DNA of 64,000 bases from Frigidibacter sp037095735 (lineage in GTDB: Bacteria; Pseudomonadota; Alphaproteobacteria; Rhodobacterales; Rhodobacteraceae). The stretch covers positions 62,001 to 126,000 of the forward strand of contig NZ_JBAWKD010000002.1 in the NCBI RefSeq assembly GCF_037095735.1. The letters are read 5' to 3'. The notes under the pieces were generated by a model that ran no database searches, had not been told where the DNA came from, and saw nothing but the letters and a program-made list of their open reading frames with translations. A program made the position numbers and the translations under genes. Numbering within the stretch: position 1 is the first letter of the stretch; the number at the start of each line of letters is the position of its first letter. This document shows positions 59,898 to 64,000 of this stretch, in pieces.

Positions 59898-61064
59898 TCA
59901 TTTGGCGAGGTGATCGACCAGCTTCTGCATGAAGGCCCAGCCGGCCTCGAACTCGGACAGCTCGATGTATTCGTCGGGCTTGTGCGCCTGTTCGATATCG
60001 CCCGGCCCGCAGACCACCGTGGAATAGCCGTTCAGCTGGAAATGCCCGGCTTCGGTGCCGTAGCTGACGGTGTTGGTCGAGTTGTCGCCGGTCAGCGCGC
60101 GGGTGAAGCGTTCGGCGGCGCCGTCGGTCTCGGGCTCCAGCGCCGGGACGGCGAAACTGTCGGTGACCTCGATCCGCGCCTTGGGGTCGATGCGTTTCAT
60201 GCCGGCCTCGACCTCGGCCACCTTGGCCAGGAAGCGCGCGCGCCACTCGGCCGGGTCCTCGCCCGCGACCATGCGCATGCCCAGCTTGAAGCGGCATTCG
60301 CCGGCGGTGATGTTGTGGGCGGTGCCGCCCTCGATCTGCCCGACCGAGATCGTGGTGAAGGGCGGGTCGAACATCGCCGCCATCTCGTTCGGCGCGGCGG
60401 CCATCAGCGCGTCATTGGTCTCGTTCAGCCAGGCGAGGATCCGCCCCGCCTCGTGCACCGCCGAGACGCCCTCGTGCTGCATCGAGCTGTGGACCGGCAC
60501 GCCCACGATCCGCACGTCGAACGAGATCGAGCCCTTGTGCGCGGTCACCACCTTCATCCGACTGGGCTCGCCCACGATGACAAGGCCCGCGCGGGGCAGC
60601 TTGCCGGCCATCTCCTCGACCATCGAGACGCAGCCGTTGCAGCCGACCTCTTCGTCGTAGGACAGCGCGATCTGCAGCGGTCGTTTCACGCCCGCCTTCA
60701 ACGCCAGCGGCACCGCGGCCAGCGCCAGCGCGTCGAAGCCTTTCATGTCGACCGCGCCGCGCCCGAACAGCTTGCCGTCACGCTCGATCAGGACCCAGGG
60801 ATCGCTCTCCCAGTTCTGCCCATCGACCGGCACCACGTCGGTGTGACCGGAAAGGACAATCCCACCCGGCACTTGCGGGCCGACGTTCGCGTAAAGGTTG
60901 GCCTTCTTGCCGTCTTCCGAGAAGACCTTGACGCTGTCGACGCCATATCCGGCAAGATATTCGGCCGCCCAGTCGATCAGCGGCAGGTTGCTGTCGCGGC
61001 TGACCGTGGGAAACGAGACCAGCTTTGCGAGAATTTCTCGCGGCGACAAGTCGTTGGAGGACAT
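59898..61064 (-). CDS. argE: ArgE/DapE-type deacylase (acetylornithine deacetylase-like)
   Basis: M20 metallopeptidase of 388 aa. Metal-site motifs: SGHTDVVPVDG, DMKGFDALALA and SYDEEVGCNGCVSM. The sequence matches acetylornithine deacetylase of the alphaproteobacterial group, which releases acetate from N-acetylornithine in arginine synthesis or salvage. Its place in an import operon with a dipeptide ABC system suggests it may act on imported N-acyl amino acids instead. It is 3 bp from the ABC ATPase gene. Confidence 0.85.
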   Translation of the reverse strand: MSSNDLSPREILAKLVSFPTVSRDSNLPLIDWAAEYLAGYGVDSVKVFSEDGKKANLYANVGPQVPGGIVLSGHTDVVPVDGQNWESDPWVLIERDGKLFGRGAVDMKGFDALALAAVPLALKAGVKRPLQIALSYDEEVGCNGCVSMVEEMAGKLPRAGLVIVGEPSRMKVVTAHKGSISFDVRIVGVPVHSSMQHEGVSAVHEAGRILAWLNETNDALMAAAPNEMAAMFDPPFTTISVGQIEGGTAHNITAGECRFKLGMRMVAGEDPAEWRARFLAKVAEVEAGMKRIDPKARIEVTDSFAVPALEPETDGAAERFTRALTGDNSTNTVSYGTEAGHFQLNGYSTVVCGPGDIEQAHKPDEYIELSEFEAGWAFMQKLVDHLAK

Positions 61065-61067
61065 TTC

Positions 61068-62939
<1,872 letters not shown>

Positions 62940-63348
62940 GGATTTCCCTGTCGTTGGAGGCGGCCGGAGGTGCCGGCGCGGGCGCTCGTTTCGGCGCCTT
63001 TGCACGGAACGCTGAAAGATGCTGACCGGAAAGTCAAACCTTGTGCAGCTTTACCCGGCGCAAGCCCGCCCCGCGCCACTCGGGAACGGGGGAAGCAAGG
63101 TCAATCCACAGGACGCTTGCGTTTTAAGAAAGCTTCGTTGGAAGATCACGCCCATGCCGGACCCGTGAAACGGGACGTACGACCGGCCAATGACCACCGC
63201 GCCCCGGGACAAGGGGCCGGACACGAGACCGACAGCGACGAGCCAAAGGGACATCCGACCTGCCGCCTTCTTGCGAAGCCACGTCAGCGTATCAGGTGCC
63301 CCGGTCCCGCCGGGATGTCGGTCCATCACCAGCTAGGAGAGATTTGAC
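62940..63348. other. Divergent region between ABC ATPase and binding-protein genes
   Basis: This 409-bp region has no credible gene. It should hold promoters for both directions. A ribosome site TAGGAGAG lies just before the binding-protein ATG. No operator was recognised. Confidence 0.5.
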
Positions 63349-64000
63349 ATGAAGATGAGATCCCTGTTGCTCGGCACGGGCGCGGCTTTCGCCCTGCTGC
63401 CCGCCGCGGCGATGGCCGAGCGTGGCGACAGCGGCCACGTCAACCTGATCTATTATCAGGCGCCCTCGATCATGAACCCCTACCTGTCGTCGGGGACCAA
63501 GGACCTCGAGGCCTCGTCGCTGGTGATCGAGCCGCTGGTCCGCTTCAACCCGAAGGGCGAGATGCTGCCCTGGCTGGTGACCGAGATCCCGACGGTCGAG
63601 AACGGTGGCATTTCGGCCGACCTGACCTCGATCACCTACAAGCTGAAGCCGGGCCTGAAATGGTCGGACGGCACCGATTTCACCGCGGAAGACGTGGTCT
63701 TCACCGGCCAGTACTGCATGGACCCCGAGGGCGGCTGCGCCCAGTCGGCGCGGTTCGAGGGCGTGAAGTCGATCGAGGCCGTGGATGCCACGACCGTCAA
63801 GATCACCTTCGACGAACCCAAGGCCTATCCCTACCTGGCCTTCGCCTCGTATGAATCGCCGATCCTGCAGAAGGCGCAGTTCGAGAACTGCACCGGCACC
63901 AAGGCGCCGACCTGTTCGGAACAGAACTTCAAACCGATCGGCACCGGCGCCTTCAAGGTCGACGAGTTCCGCCCGAACGACGTGATCTCGCTGTCGGCCA
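63349..64000 (+). CDS. Peptide ABC transporter substrate-binding protein (partial)
   Basis: N-terminal 217 residues of a family-5 (SBP_bac_5) binding protein, cut by the window end. Signal peptide MKMRSLLLGTGAAFALLPAAAMA. The mature part has LIYYQAPSIMNPYLSSGTK, then FNPKGEMLPWL and LKPGLKWSDGTDFTAEDVVFT, the family signature. It is probably the binding protein of the dipeptide system whose fused ATPase is encoded divergently. Permease genes would lie to the right of the window. Confidence 0.93.
   Translation, partial: MKMRSLLLGTGAAFALLPAAAMAERGDSGHVNLIYYQAPSIMNPYLSSGTKDLEASSLVIEPLVRFNPKGEMLPWLVTEIPTVENGGISADLTSITYKLKPGLKWSDGTDFTAEDVVFTGQYCMDPEGGCAQSARFEGVKSIEAVDATTVKITFDEPKAYPYLAFASYESPILQKAQFENCTGTKAPTCSEQNFKPIGTGAFKVDEFRPNDVISLSA

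Overview
The window is very GC-rich (around 70%). Its gene content and order (fumC with a DUF4169/ribbon-helix-helix pair and an SspB adaptor, RNase E, DctB/DctD, TRAP transporters, PotABCD-like and dipeptide ABC systems, M20 hydrolases) point to an alphaproteobacterium of the Rhodobacteraceae/Paracoccaceae. The genus cannot be fixed from the sequence.

Layout. 1-1151: right end of an integrated element. A tyrosine recombinase ends a few bases from a 41-bp 5' fragment of a tRNA-Ser(GCT) gene. 1637-27162: mostly core genes: a VWA protein, a phosphotransferase, DUF4169/RHH, an EamA exporter, fumC, sspB, chrA, a P450/hydrolase pair, purQ, dctB/dctD, rne with a long leader, tusA-like, thrS, a cold-shock gene, an ArsC/Spx-like gene, kup, a 3-hydroxyacyl-CoA-dehydrogenase-like gene and a PP2C phosphatase. 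27163-28857: a graveyard region with a decayed IS5-family transposase. 28858-39617: one tightly coupled operon, gntR-hyuA-hyuB-dctQ-dctM-M19-M24-dctP-DUF4392 (D-glutamate cyclase family), followed by tRNA-Thr(TGT). 40153-49461: a second catabolic locus with an XRE regulator, an APH-type kinase plus a class-III PLP enzyme, an SDR, a PotD/A/B/C-like ABC importer, a cysteine hydrolase and a DeoR regulator. 49439-57175: a DsbA-like protein, a PmtA-like methyltransferase and a signalling cluster (receiver, PAS kinase, MASE1 hybrid kinase). 57359-64000: M20 amidohydrolase, FAD oxidoreductase, ArgE-like deacetylase and a dipeptide ABC system whose binding-protein gene runs off the window.

How the genes work together. 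The first catabolic operon looks like a complete uptake-and-ring-opening pathway: TRAP import, two peptidase-fold enzymes, an ATP-dependent hydantoinase/5-oxoprolinase and an enzyme family that interconverts D-glutamate and 5-oxo-D-proline. The second pairs a small-molecule kinase with a class-III aminotransferase-fold enzyme, as in ethanolamine-phosphate or phosphohydroxylysine phospho-lyase pathways. Two of its promoters share a 19-bp spaced motif (ATGTTGCA-N5-CACAGA). Other notable points are a DctD-type regulator without its GAFTGA loop, a roughly 350-nt predicted rne leader, and two copies of a dispersed intergenic palindromic repeat.
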